Shown: positions 21,730-33,512 of the stretch, piece after piece
Position numbering within the stretch: position 1 is the first letter of the stretch
How the letters are laid out: each line of letters begins with the position of its first letter
Assembly: GCA_004835665.1 (NCBI GenBank)
Contig: RBKR01000026.1
Span: 806,001-870,000, forward strand
DNA from: Phoma sp. XZ068
Taxonomy: Eukaryota; Ascomycota; Dothideomycetes; Pleosporales; Didymellaceae
Length of the DNA stretch: 64,000 bases
Direction: 5' to 3'
The notes under the pieces: model-generated
Databases searched by the model: none
Seen by the model: the letters and a program-made list of their open reading frames with translations, nothing else
What the model was told of the DNA's origin: nothing
Position numbers and translations under genes: made by a program

Positions 21730-23629
21730 ATGGCTGACGCGCTCAAAGCAGAGGGCAACAAGCTTTTTGCGGAGAAGAAGTTCGAGGAGTCCATGTGAGC
21801 CCCACCACCAACCACTGGCCGCAGCAACACATGCTAACACATCACAGCGAGAAGTTCTCCCAAGCTATTGAGCTCGACCCCTCAAACCACGTGCTGTACT
21901 CGAACCGATCTGGCGCATATGCCTCGCTGAAGAACTGGGAAAAGGCCCTGGACGACGCAACCAAGACCACAGAGATCAAGCCTGACTGGGCAAAAGGCTG
22001 GGGCCGCAAGGGCACCGCGCTGCACGGTACCGGCGATCTGGTCGGCGCGTCCGATGCTTTCGACGAGGCGCTCAAGCTCGACGCCAACAATGCACAAGCC
22101 AAGGCTGGCCTTGCGGCTGTCCGCCGTGCCATCGAGCAGGAGGCGCAAGCAGACGGCCTCGGTGGTGACCCATCGGCCGGTCTTGGTGGCATGTTCAACG
22201 ACCCCAACATGATCCAGAAGCTGGCCAGCAACCCCAAGACGGCCTCTCTCCTCGCAGACCCCGCCTTCATGGAGAAGCTGCAGCAGCTGAAGAGCAACCC
22301 CAACAGGGTGGGCGAGTTCATGCAGGACCCCCGCTTCCTCCAGGTTATGAGCGTGCTGCTGGGCATCGACATGCAGTTTGGCGGTCCTGGAGAGCAGGGT
22401 GCCCCCGGCACCGGTGCTACCGAGGCGCAGGAAGACGTCGAGATGCCCGATGTACGACCCGCACCTACACAGCCCAAGAAGGAACCCGAGCCGGAGCCAG
22501 AGCCTGAGGTTGAGGAGGAGACAGAGGAGGAGAAGGCGGCCAAGGAGGCCAAGATCAAGGCCGACGAGCTGAAGAAGAAGGGCACCGAGTTCTACAAGAA
22601 GCGTCAGTTTGACGAGGCCATCGAGAACTACACAAAGGCATGGGAGACACACAAGGACATCGCCTACATGACAAACCTGGGCGCTGCCAAGTTCGAGAAG
22701 GGCGACTTCCAGGGCTGCATTGAGGCATGCCAGCAGGCCATTGAGTACGGCCGTGAGATCTACGCAGACTTCAAGATCATTGCCAAGTAAGCCGTCCACC
22801 AATTTATTTACCAGCAGCTGCTAACACAACGCAGGGCATATGCACGCATCGGCACCGCGTATGAGAGGATGGGTGACCTTGCCAACGCTATCAACTTCTA
22901 CCAGAAGGCTCAGACAGAGCACCGCACACCTGAGGTCCTCACCAAGCTCCGCGCGGCAGAGAAGGCCAAGATCAAGCAGGACAAGGAGTCGTACATCAAC
23001 CCCGAAGAGGCAGAGAAGGCTCGCGAGCTCGGAAACGCAAAGTTCAAGGAGGCAGACTGGCCCGCCGCCGTCGAAGCATACACCGAGATGATCAAGCGAG
23101 CACCAGAGGACCCCCGCGGCTACTCCAACCGTGCTGCCTGTTACATCAAGCTCCTCGCATTCCCGTCGGCCATCGAGGATTGCGACCAAGCCATCAAGCT
23201 TGATCCCAAGTTCATTCGCGCGTACCTGCGTAAGGCCCAGGCCTATTTCGTCATGAAGGAGTACAACAAGTGCGTCAATGTCTGTGCTGAGGCTATGGAG
23301 CACGACGATGGCAAGAACACTCGTGAGATCCAGCAGCAGGAGACCAAGGCTCTGCAAGCTCAGTACTCGGCACGTGAGGGCGAGACCGAGCAGGAGACAA
23401 TGGACCGTGTCCAGCGAGACCCAGAGGTATGATCACTCACCCTACTTACAAGATAATAATCTAACAAGTGTCACAGATCGTCGGTATCCTCCAGGACCCT
23501 ATCATGCAGAGCATTCTGCAACAGGCCAAGGACGACCCTGCGGCGCTGCAAGAGCACCTCAGGAACCCCGGCATCCGCTCGAAGATCCAAAAGCTCGTCC
23601 ATGCTGGCGTCATCCGCATGGGACGATGA
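21730..23629 (+). CDS. STI1: Hsp90/Hsp70 co-chaperone STI1 (Hop homologue)
   Basis: Four exons (21730-21794, 21848-22786, 22835-23426, 23477-23629) give 582 residues. It is a cytosolic adaptor that passes clients from Hsp70 to Hsp90. The order TPR1 (ADALKAEGNKLFAEKKFEESIEKFSQAIEL), DP1 (DPNMIQKLASNPKTASLLADPAFMEKLQQL), an acidic Pro/Glu linker, TPR2A (KKKGTEFYKKRQFDEAIENY), TPR2B (ARELGNAKFKEADWPAAVEAY) and DP2 (ILQDPIMQSILQQAKDDPAALQEHL) is complete. The short first exon and intron are placed by the TPR1 continuity. HSE-like sites lie upstream, consistent with stress induction. Confidence 0.97.
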
Positions 23630-23884
23630 GCAGGGAAAAGAGCGACGTGCAGTGACGACTTGACGACGACTTCGAATGATGACAGTGGAAGTTTCAGATA
23701 TCCATGTGTATACGGCGCATCGGCATAGCGTGTATGTAATAAAATGAATGCACTTGATGTACCCATTTCGAGCTCCTCATCCAGTACCTACCCTTGTTAA
23801 ACTACTACAAGCATTTTCCAGAACAGAGAAAGCTTAGCTCGAGCTGCTGCCTCGAATGCCGCGACCTTACACAATGTTAATGGC

Positions 23885-25360
23885 TCACACGGTACCTCGC
23901 GCTTTGGCGAGATACATGGAGTGCGTATCGTAATCAACAGCCATATACAATGATCCCAAGATAGAGTTGCCAAAGTTGACCCAATCCGGTGTTGTGCTGG
24001 CCCTGGTGTATTGGGGTTTAGGCCGCAAAGCAAAGCGGCAGCCGTCTTCCCACGGTAACACCAGCTCTCTGAAAGGTACCTCGATGTCAATTGCCTTGTT
24101 CTCGGTAGCAAAAATAAATGTCACTAAGACCAAAGTCAGCGCGAGGCTGCAATACGAACGGTCGCACTTTATCAATATCACAGACGTCGAAAGAGCACGT
24201 GTGATCTTTCACATTAAACTTACCTGTGGCATTAAATGAGCTGTGTTTACATTCCATGTCACCCAGCCACGGTTCACGCGGCCTTCGCTTCGCGAACAGC
24301 CCTCCTTTCACAGAACCATTCAGCTTATCGATGAGGACCCTATGAGCCGCGATTGGAATCTGCGTGTTCGTTGCTCCGGAGTCCAGCACGGCTGGTATGT
24401 ACGCCTTCCCGATCATATCGTCCAGTGATGCGTTCCAGATAGAGGTTTGCTCACCCGAGATGCTGACGGATACAGACACGAGAGGTACGCCCAATCGATC
24501 CATGGTTGTTGGAGAGACAATGTCGAAATCGATCAGCGGCTCGATCATCTTTGACGTGTCGATTCCACCGAGCGTGAGAGAACCTTCTGATTCCTCTCCT
24601 GCGTTGTCTACTTTTGCTTTAATTCCAGTCTGAATGTGAAGGAATGGTGAGTCTACTTACTGCTATTCCGAATACTCAGCCCGAATGACCGACTTGCAAT
24701 AACACTCTCATTAAACAAAGTATCAAGCAAATCAGGATACTGATACTTAAAGGTATCATTCGGCCCAAATTCAGCTGTATCGAAGCCAAGTCCTAGAAGT
24801 CCCCCGCCAGCGGTAAAATTACCTGTATCAACGACGCCAAACCTGAGGGTCTTCACTGATGCAGGGCCGGCAGAGAACACATCCTCCACATAAACTCCCC
24901 CAAGCTGGTCATCACCATACGTAGCATTGAAGAACGGCGGCGGCGGTATAACCTTCGCCGTCGACGAAGCCGACGAATTATCTACACGATTTCAGCATCG
25001 CGACATCCCAGCTATCCCAGCATACTCACAACAATGCCACACATTCTCTCCCGAACCGCCGCCACAATACCGCTCGCCGTACACCCACGCATCAGTACTC
25101 CCAGTATCCAGCAAGAGGTCCAACGCCTGTGGTTTTGTCCCGACCGACGTGTCGAGGAAGTAGAAGCGGCCATCCCCCGGAATAAACCTCCCTCGAAGCG
25201 GAACCTCAATGACTCCATTCCCTAGCGCTGGCAGCGCAGCCTTGACCCCATCTTCACTAATAACTACTTGCTCGCGGATCGGCCCAATAAACCTCGCGGC
25301 GCGGACGGGCACATGGAGACAAGCGACAATACTAACCACAGCGAACACAACCGGCACCAT
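23885..25360 (-). CDS. secreted A1-family aspartic protease
   Basis: Four exons (25360-25030, 24981-24661, 24610-24224, 24123-23885) give 425 residues. The ATG at 25360 begins a signal peptide (VPVVFAVVSIVACLHVPVRA). The pepsin-fold active-site motifs are both intact: LLDTGSTDAWV for the first Asp and AVLDSGATNTQIP for the second. The body also has LLGLGFDTAEFG and GSLTLGGIDTSK, typical of fungal pepsin-like enzymes. There is no long Ser/Thr tail or clear GPI site, so a soluble extracellular or vacuolar enzyme is likely. Intron 3 is 100 bases, longer than its neighbours. The enzyme class is clear; the substrate is unknown. Confidence 0.88.
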
Positions 25361-25876
25361 TTTGAAGCGTGCAAAACTACAGAATGCAGATTTAAAACGT
25401 CGGAGATGGGGTGCGGACGATGGGGTGTGGAGAAGTGCGGGCTGCATTGAGATTGGTGGCGCTGGGGGAGGATATGTATGGGGAGATCGGCGCCCCTCTT
25501 TCAGCTGAGGTACCTGGCTGAGCTGAACGGGGATGCGCTCACACTTGTCTGGAGATGGTTGGATCTGCGATAGGTGGGGTCTGTAGCGAATTGTTTGCGA
25601 GGTGTCGTGGTTATTGTGCGTGGGTGTCGTTGCTGTCATGTTCATGTGGTGTGTTTGGTCACTTGTGCAGCTCTGTTTGTTTTGAGGCAGGATGTGATAG
25701 CTCATGGAACACGGGGAAGTAGCAGAGTTTCAGGCTACTAGGAATTCAACCACACAGTACAATAAAGTGCAGCCGCCGAGGTCTATGCCATGGTCGCTGT
25801 TATTTACCGGACAGAAGGATAGTATTAGACTAAAGCTGTCTGAAGTGAGATGCTCAAGAGCACTAAACCCCAAGCT
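25361..25876. other. protease upstream region
   Basis: 516 bases between the aspartic protease start and the stop of the next minus-strand gene. The protease frame is open upstream to about 25705 but shows low-complexity His/Thr/Pro sequence; I see no separate gene. Confidence 0.45.
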
Positions 25877-26363
25877 TCACTCCTCCTCCTCATCATCATA
25901 AACCTCGTCATTGATGTGCTGAGAGAGTTTCTCAAGCAGATCAGGCTGGATATCAATCGCCTCCTCCTTATCCGCACCAGCTGACGCAGACTTCCCTTCC
26001 TTCCTATCCAGCATAACCTTAAGGCAATCCATCTCATCTCTCATATTCTCAATCACAAACGCGAACCGCTGGAGCCGCTGACCGGTAGTAAATCGATCAA
26101 TGTCGTTCTCCCTGCCAGCTTTCTCGGATGCAGTCCTGAACTCGTTCTTCTTCTGTTTGATCGCTCCGTCGCACCAGTCTTGAAGCCCGTTGAAGGCCTC
26201 GGTGATCATGGCCCAGGAGCTTGGTCCATTCTTGGAGTACTCAGACTCCCTTGGAAGTTGCTAGTCACTCAATTAGACTGAGGGTTGGAATGTGGCGTTT
26301 GTATGAGTGACATACGTATTTGGGAAGAGGCTTTCCTGGCTCAAACTTGTACTGGACTGGCAT
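25877..26363 (-). CDS. small acidic protein of unknown function
   Basis: Two exons (26363-26316 and 26260-25877; intron 55 bases) give 143 residues. The protein begins MPVQYKFEPGKPLPKYQLP, has a central amphipathic helical part (GLQDWCDGAIKQKKNEFRTASE, RFTTGQRLQRFAFVIENM) and ends in a run of acidic residues (VYDDEEEE). No signal peptide or membrane segment. I do not recognise a family. The clean intron, sensible start and charged helical pattern support a real gene. Confidence 0.6.
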
Positions 26364-29300
26364 TGTGAGGATTGGCTAGGATGGAAAGAGTTCGAAGATT
26401 ACTTGGGAATTTGTAACAACTAGATGGTTTGTAGTTCGACTTGATCAAATGCTCTGAGGTGGAGATTGAACATTCCTTTATAGAGGCTGCCAGCATGGTC
26501 TCTGAAAAGGGACATCACTATCAGCTGCGATCAGAGCAATGCTGAAAGCTGCATTGAGTATCATCTGCCGTCCTACAACTTCAGCTCGCAGCATAGCTTC
26601 AGCCGTGCTCATGAAAGCCACACACATTCAAGTATACGTGATTGAAGGACGCAAAGGCTCGTCCATGGTTGTACAATGGTAGAAGGCGCACGTCAAAAGC
26701 TGTCATTGGTCTCTAGACATGGCGTTTTGGGTATCGACATCCACCTCCACACGTCCCATGAAGCGCACCACCATTATTGCATTAGGACCGTTGTTATGCG
26801 TCAAGCTAGAACGCTGAGTGATCTAGAATTTGCTCAAAATTCGCATGCTCAGGACTTCTCCACCTGCAACTACTGCCAGCTGACTGTGAAGTGGCCCTGT
26901 TGAGTGACTCCATCGTCTGGATTCTGACCAGTCAAAGTGGGGTACGACCAATAGGTGATACACATGAATCCACGAGTCGATGGAGTTGTCGCTAGTTCCC
27001 CGAAGCTGAGGCAACCTTATGTACCTTCAAGCTTTGGTTCCGTGTTGCGGTACAAAAGCTTCTCTGATCTCGTCGGCTACTAAATGTACCCCACAGGTTC
27101 CCGGGTACCGCTCCTACATTGCGGAGCGGCTGAGCGGCCCTGTGGCTAGCTGATGGACTATGTGTGAATATGCACGTTGCGGCCAATCGTGGACGGGTGT
27201 GGCGCGTTTCGAGAGCAGAGCGTCCCGCCAATGAACGAATTTCGTATATCAGCTTGGGCACGAGTCAAAAGCCAGACAAATCAGGTATGCAGCTGTGTAA
27301 TCTGGTGTCGCATTTGGAAATGCACCCAGGATAAATTACTGGATGTGTCTGTATGGACTGCAGCTGCGCGGCGTTGTGATGGTGAGGCGGCAAACGGGAA
27401 TGCGTTGTTTGTTCGAGAGGCAGGTGCGCCAATCGCTGTGTACAACATCAGCTGAAGGATGTTATGTGTGATGGATTCGTCAACAACAGGAGAAGCTTCT
27501 TGCGAAGCAAGCTTATTATCTAGTTGGCGAGCCGAAGCGCAAGATCGTGCTGCTATTGAAGTGCGGAACACTGGTTTCGCATATCTTCAAGGCGCTTATC
27601 TTCAAGCACTAAGGTTGTTAAAGTCCGCGTACCTTACTATCTCATACCTTCTGATGCTAGGTGCTAAAGCTGACGACTGTGGCCGGTAGTTACCTCGTTT
27701 TGGTCAGTCCTTCTGACTACGGCAAGTGCATGGACTGCCTTCTAGAACGTTTCCACGCCCCGTATCAATGTAGAACTTGTTGTTCGACGGCATGGAATAT
27801 AGTCTAGAATGCATCTTCACATTAGCGGGCTGACAATGCCCTGGTTCAGCAATAGCTTGTACTCTACCAGGTGTCGATCAACGACAGCATTGCATTGAAT
27901 CTGCGTCCATCAATGCCGCCATGAAAGCGAGAAAACATTGTAGCTGCCATTGTAACAGAAGTATTCGACTTCATCATTTCCTTGTCAGAAGGCTATATTA
28001 CTGCTCGCGACGCGATGGATGTACGACCACCGAATACGGATCGTATTCGCTCGGGCTCTCATCCGCCAATCTGAGATGTGCAGTTCTTGTCGGGTGTATT
28101 AGCGCGCTGGAATTCACGTGAAAAGATAGTAGCCGCTACAAATGACTAGGTTTCTGCTAATTGGATATCACCATTGTAGTGGCGTACAGCCCCTGCCCCG
28201 TTTTAGGTATTCTTTGCGTTTTTATTGTCTCAAAATGGCGTACTGTCCAAACTGCATCACATCTTTAAGCTTTAGGGATGTGGCACTTGAACCATGGCAC
28301 GTACATGGGAGAGTATTTATGGTTCCTCCATGAAATTCGGGTCGAAAGCGGATTCATGCTTGTTTAGGCATAATTATCAAACTATGAAGACTGGAAATAA
28401 CTTTTCCCATGCCAAAGAGCATATACGCGTGGCTTTTACGATAGCAAATACTGTCACGCGTCTGTGAGGCCCCAACTTTATCGACGGAGGCCAATAAAAA
28501 AAGTGTATCCTCCTGCGTATTCCCACTTACCGATATGCAACCCCGTTGATGCTCCACCAGACAAGCCTACCAAGACGTGACAGAACTTGATGGACTACAG
28601 CATCTTTCAGAACAAGCAAGGAGCCGCGGATTGTATCTCATTCGTCTTCACAGTATCCTGCTTCATCCAAGGGTACGTTCGTTTTTCATCATTGGAGACA
28701 CGGTAAGCTTCATACATGTACGGCGACTGAATTGTACAAAAGCGCAAATGATCGCATTGTGGACAACCGCGAAGAAGACAACGTATTTCGATGCTATCCG
28801 TCCCATCAACCAGAGGGCACCAAGAGCGTTTCTAGCAAGTACATCATAGCTCGCCAATCCGAGCAGAGTACGCGACCATGAGGGTAGCTTCTGGGTTAGA
28901 TTCGTTGGGCTGACCTGGAAAAGGATAAGAATGAGTGAAATGAAATTAGTGTATTTGAGGCTGGCATGAGATGTTCGACCGTGGCATCCAAAATCACTCC
29001 CGTTGCTGTTATGCACCGGACAATATATTTCCGCCATGTATGTTCTGTGGGGTGGATTCATTGCAAGGAAGCTTTAATGGCATCCCCATGATTGGTGCGT
29101 CTACAGCCCGCCCGGGCCGTGGACCCAACCGCCCGTGTCAGCATCAGCAGGACTCAGTAGTCTCAAAACCGATTCTTTCCACGACCTATGCGATACCGCA
29201 CTCGACAATAATTCTGGCAGATGATACAATACATTACAATGTGAACCCGCTTGCTGGAGGCTGGCATCGGCTGCCAATACTAGAATTGGTGCCTCGCATT

Positions 29301-29825
29301 AACCATTTATATCCCGCGATTCATGCCCCTGGTCCAATTATGTAGACTGAACCGCGGAGGATCGTTGCTCATCTTGGCCGGTAAACAAACCGGCATGGCA
29401 ATCTCGCCGTATAGGGTGCTTGCTGGCCTCGATTCACGGACGCCCGAAGATGACGAAGCATATAGTGTAAGCGTTATATTTTGGCTGGCTCATATCATGT
29501 TCAGATACAGCGAGTTGGATCTTGCCGTGGTCATCACAAACCAGTCCGCCTTATGGCTTGGCATGCACGAAATCCGCCTGATGCACGTTCGGCATGGTTC
29601 TTTTTCATGGTGCCATACTTCTTTGGGCCTTGCGGTACAATGGATCTTTTGTCTTGTCATAAAGCGGCAGGTGATGCGCCACTATCTGACTTGGCCACAC
29701 AGTGAGTTTGAGTCGATAGTTTCAAACTCAATAAGAACCTGTAACGGCCTATTTTGTCCAGGTCTTTTATCGGCGCTCCTTCCTATGAAGCAGCATACCT
29801 CTGGCTCCCAAGGACCTTATACGAT
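26364..29825. other. 3.5 kb gene-sparse stretch
   Basis: Only short open frames on both strands, without signal peptides, domain motifs or convincing introns. A short near-palindrome (AAGCTTCTTGCGAAGCAAGCTT, about 27493-27514) and a duplicated CTTATCTTCAAG (about 27595 and 27616 region) are present. It may be decayed repeat DNA, but no terminal repeats or transposase remnants are recognised. The last few hundred bases hold the promoter of the FAD oxidase gene. Confidence 0.5.
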
Positions 29826-31468
29826 ATGAAAACCCATGCGATTCTTCCGCTGGGGGTTCTGGCTGGCGGCGTACTAGCACAAGACGTCTTCGAACCTTCG
29901 AACTTCAGCGTTACTGAGGCTTTGCTAGCCAACGGTGTGGATATCTCAGTCCTGCCTGATCTGGCCAACTTGACTGCGAAACGCTCGCTCTCCAGTCCCT
30001 GTTCTATAGCTGTAATTCAACCCAGCTGTAAATTTTTTTTGCGCTGACTGGAACCAAGTGTAATTCACTGACGCTCATCTTCGGAAACAAAATCCTGTCG
30101 AGCGGATCCACTGGCTACGATTCATTCACCAACGCATATTGGTCTACCCAGTCTGCATCCGTCAACCCATACTGTGTGTTCAAGCCTGGAAAAGCGCTTG
30201 ATGTATCAACAGCCGTGCTGCTATCTCGTCTTACGGAATGTCCTTTCGCAGTCAAGGGCGGCGGACACACCGGTTTCCTTGGTGCTTCCAGCATCGAGGG
30301 CGGAATCACTATATCTTTGGAAAACATGAACGAGATTACACTTTCTGGCGACAAGAAGACCGCTGTCATTGGACCCGGAAACCGTTGGGGTGCCGTGTAT
30401 ACAAAGCTCGCAGAAGAAAATCTCACCGTCGTCGGTGGCCGAGCCTCTGACGTCGGACTTGGTCTAGTTCTTGGCGGTGGAATCTCTCACCACTCCAACA
30501 TCTACGGCTTTGCTTGTGATAACGTTGCATCTTTTGAGATGGTAACAGCTTCTGGTATAACTCTGACAGTCACACCCACCCAATTCCCTGACTTGTACTG
30601 GGCCCTTCGCGGCGGTGGCAACAACTTCGGTGTGGTTACCAAATTCACCCTCGAAACCATTCCCCAGGGTTTGATGTGGGGTGGTACTCGCATCCATCTC
30701 CAGCCTGAATACCCGAAGTTAATTGACGCCTTTGCAACAATGGTCGAGAATGCACCATCAGATCCAAAGGCGGTTCAGATTCTGTCCTTCGCAGTAACAG
30801 CAGGCTCACCCGCTGCGCAAATCCAACTCGAGTACCTCAAGCCTGTTGATGAGACCAATCCTCCCGCTATACTCGTACAGTATCTCTCCATTCCCTCCGT
30901 TAGAGCCAACACTATCAACCGAACCCTAACGTCAGATACGGACATGCTCAATGCGCAGATGCCAGCGGGCCACCGGTATTCTTTCTGGGCCGGCACATTC
31001 AAACTTGACCGCGATTTCATGGCCTGGATGCAAGAACTACATCAAAAGAATGTCGGATCACTACCCGATCAAGGCTCCCTGACATTTCAAGCTTTCACTG
31101 TCCCAGCTCTCTCACAGATGAGCAAGAAAGGCGGCAATGCGCTTGGGCTGGATCCCGCTGATGGACCTTTATTCCATGTGCTCTTGTACATGGTGTGGGA
31201 TGATGCGACAAAAGACAAAATGCTAAACACGGCCGCATCTGAGTTTATGCGTGCTGCGAAGGTCGAGGCGAACAACAGGGGGCTGTACAACAAGTATATC
31301 TACATGAACTATGCGGGACCTTACCAGAACGTTGTCCCAAGTTACGGCCAGGAGAACTTGTCAAAGCTCAAAGAGATTGCCAGCAAGTACGACCCAAAGG
31401 CTGTTTTCCAGACGTTGCAGCCCGGTGGTTTCAAGCTGGAAGGTGCACCGTATGGGGAAGTAGTGTAG
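29826..31468 (+). CDS. secreted berberine-bridge-type FAD-linked oxidoreductase
   Basis: Two exons (29826-30011 and 30059-31468; the 47-base intron holds a GCTGAC branch site) give 531 residues. An N-terminal signal peptide ends near VLAQD. The FAD_binding_4 domain has KGGGHTGFLGASS, whose His is the usual 8-alpha covalent FAD attachment site, and GGGISHHSNIYGFACDNV, where the second (cysteinyl) attachment position is not a Cys, suggesting mono-covalent flavin. The C-terminus carries the BBE motif YMNYAGPYQNVVPSYG...KYDPKAVFQ. Such oxidases act on sugars, alcohols or secondary metabolites outside the cell. The intron rebuilds SPCSIACNSL. Substrate unknown. Confidence 0.9.
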
Positions 31469-32774
31469 TTTGAGGACGGGCAACATGCCATTAGTAAATT
31501 AAGCAATACGAAAAGCTACCCAAATAATTCACCTACCAGAACACGTATGGGCGGCACTGCCACATCATAACGAAAATCTCCATGATCATCAGCATGGCAA
31601 ATACTCAAGGTCTTGGGCTCAATCTCAGCTATAGCTAACAGAGAGAGCTGCTGGTGTACAAGGCATGGCGGCTGTGAAACGTGACGTCAGTCTTAACCAG
31701 GTACAGAGGAAACCTCAGGGCCGACAGGATTTGAGGTGACCAATTGGTGTTCCTCGATCTTAATCATCTCCCACGATGGCGACACATCTATCTTCCTCAC
31801 ATTTCTTCACTCAAGCCATTTCGCATTCCGAATCGACAAGGTATATTTCAGCCGATATGCGAAAGTGGACGTCGCTGTCGTCTTTCTGCCACCTCCAGTC
31901 CCGATGCTGAGGCAGTCTTAGCAAGTCTTAATCAACTAAGTTCGTCCACAGATTGATTCGGCAACATTATGGATGTTGATTGGTAAGGGTATGCTTTTTG
32001 CTTGTGAAAATTGTGTTGGCCAAAGTTTGGCGGGTCGCGCTCTTGCGTCTTTGCCAGTTTTGAAGTGAGTCCAAAGTGCAATCTTTTTCTCAAGGTAGAA
32101 ATTATGACGTCTTCTACGGTTGTTTGTACAACATGCGCTCGAACAGATAAGGAAGAGCGTGGTTTGACGAAACTTCGTGGATGTATTGACTGGCTGTACG
32201 CAGAATCCATAGGTTGCCTACCGGGTGTAGTCCCGTAGCGCCACAGTAACGGGCCATGAGCTCAGCCGCAGCTGACTCGTATTGCAGAGCTCGCCGTGGA
32301 GATACGTTCGTTAGGGCGCTAGGGACTGCCCTTGATTCTGCATCGCAAAGAATTACCGCGAGCTGTTGAGTTTCGGTGACTGTTCACACTGTTTCGCTGA
32401 CGACCTCGGGAGGATGCGTACTGTCAAACGAACTTGCTGTCGCATCTAACCAGGGGAGCTGCAGCTTCCTCTGCTTTAAGACATTCCTATTAAGGCGGAA
32501 AGTGCACAACCTAGTAAGACTTCGGTAACCAGAGTCGTCCAATCATCAACATTCTGCAAAAACGGTACGATTTGCCAAGCACTTAATGTGCGTTTACGGT
32601 TTCGTAACTAAGAGTCAACATCTAACAGCAATACCCAAACTACAGTGGACGATCGCAAAGCCAAGACTTCTCTGTGTATAAAGTGTCGGTGACTATCTGC
32701 TGAAGTTAGCAACACATCGAGACGTTGCACTATTTTACAAAACCCCAAACACCAAACTTCAACGATCTTATACA
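31469..32774. other. 1.3 kb intergenic stretch
   Basis: No supported gene. It ends in the promoter of the small secreted protein gene, with a TATA box at 32677. Confidence 0.5.
32677..32682 (+). promoter_or_regulatory. TATA box of the small secreted protein gene
   Basis: TATAAA 93 bases before the ATG at 32775, in a fitting promoter position. Confidence 0.55.
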
Positions 32775-33305
32775 ATGTTGTTCAAGCTTGCACCAATCCT
32801 CGCACTCTTCATCAGCACCCAGCTCGTATTTGGAAAAGCAATTCCAAGCGAATCTCTCGATTTATCTGAACGGTCACCAAGTGGCTCTGCAGGACTTCGT
32901 TGGGGGCCGTACTACGTCGGTGATCTCAAACTTTACATTACCAACCCTCACACAGGATATGCCGGCCCCAAGTTTCAGAGCGCGTCTCACGTAAACGTTC
33001 ATGTCGACCGAAAAGTTGGGCGTGACTACAAGCCTGTGGTCAACCTACACGTCGTAAAGTACACTCGAGCTCGAAAGCATTGTCTGTACATGTGGGATAG
33101 CAAGTCTGGAAAGACGATCTTCGACAAATGCTTTGACAGCTTCAGAGACGCCGCAAAGGAGGCAGTCGAGGCGGCCAAAGAAGTTGTGGATGCTGTGATG
33201 GATGGCATAGGATTCTTTGCGAAAATTGCAGCAACGGTGGCCCTTGGTATTGCTTTGGTTGCTGTTATTGTGCTTGGCAGTTTTACTGCTGTTGTTACTG
33301 CTTAA
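32775..33305 (+). CDS. small secreted protein with hydrophobic C-terminus
   Basis: Single-exon gene of 176 residues. Residues 1-20 form a signal peptide ending before KAIPS. The mature N-terminal part (GPYYVGDLKLYITNPHTGYAGP, HVNVHVDRKVG, VVNLHVVKYTRARKHCLYMWDS) looks like a small beta-rich domain with Cys103 and Cys119. A charged amphipathic helix (DAAKEAVEAAKEVVDAVMDGI) precedes a strongly hydrophobic final helix of about 25 residues that ends at the C-terminus. I recall similar uncharacterised secreted proteins in other ascomycetes but no named family. The layout suggests membrane insertion or association after secretion. An effector or self-acting membrane role is possible but not shown. 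Confidence 0.75.
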   Translation: MLFKLAPILALFISTQLVFGKAIPSESLDLSERSPSGSAGLRWGPYYVGDLKLYITNPHTGYAGPKFQSASHVNVHVDRKVGRDYKPVVNLHVVKYTRARKHCLYMWDSKSGKTIFDKCFDSFRDAAKEAVEAAKEVVDAVMDGIGFFAKIAATVALGIALVAVIVLGSFTAVVTA

Positions 33306-33512
33306 AGGCGATAGATGAGGCGCGTCACGCGAGTATACAGTGACTTCTATGTTGAACTGTGACATATTTTCGAATAGCGAAGCTAAACAAGAATAATGCA
33401 ATTGATTATATTCTAAATCAGGAGCAATTTACGTGTTGAGTAATGTTGTAATCTGCTGCGAGCTTGCCACAAACTCCAAAAGGCGGCATACTCCACTCAT
33501 GGGAAAGAACCA

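Noticed and set aside
21882..22802. 306-codon minus-strand open frame opposite STI1
   Set aside because: Leu/Val-rich antisense shadow of the TPR-coding exon; it resembles membrane protein only by composition.
27493..27514. AAGCTTCTTGCGAAGCAAGCTT near-palindrome as a possible transposon end
   Set aside because: No partner copy, target duplication or transposase nearby.
28663..29061. 132-codon minus-strand frame with hydrophobic stretches
   Set aside because: No family match from memory and no supporting signals; kept as part of the gene-sparse stretch.
29323..29829. 168-codon + strand frame just before the BBE gene
   Set aside because: No domain or consistent coding pattern, and it runs past the start codon of the real gene in another frame.
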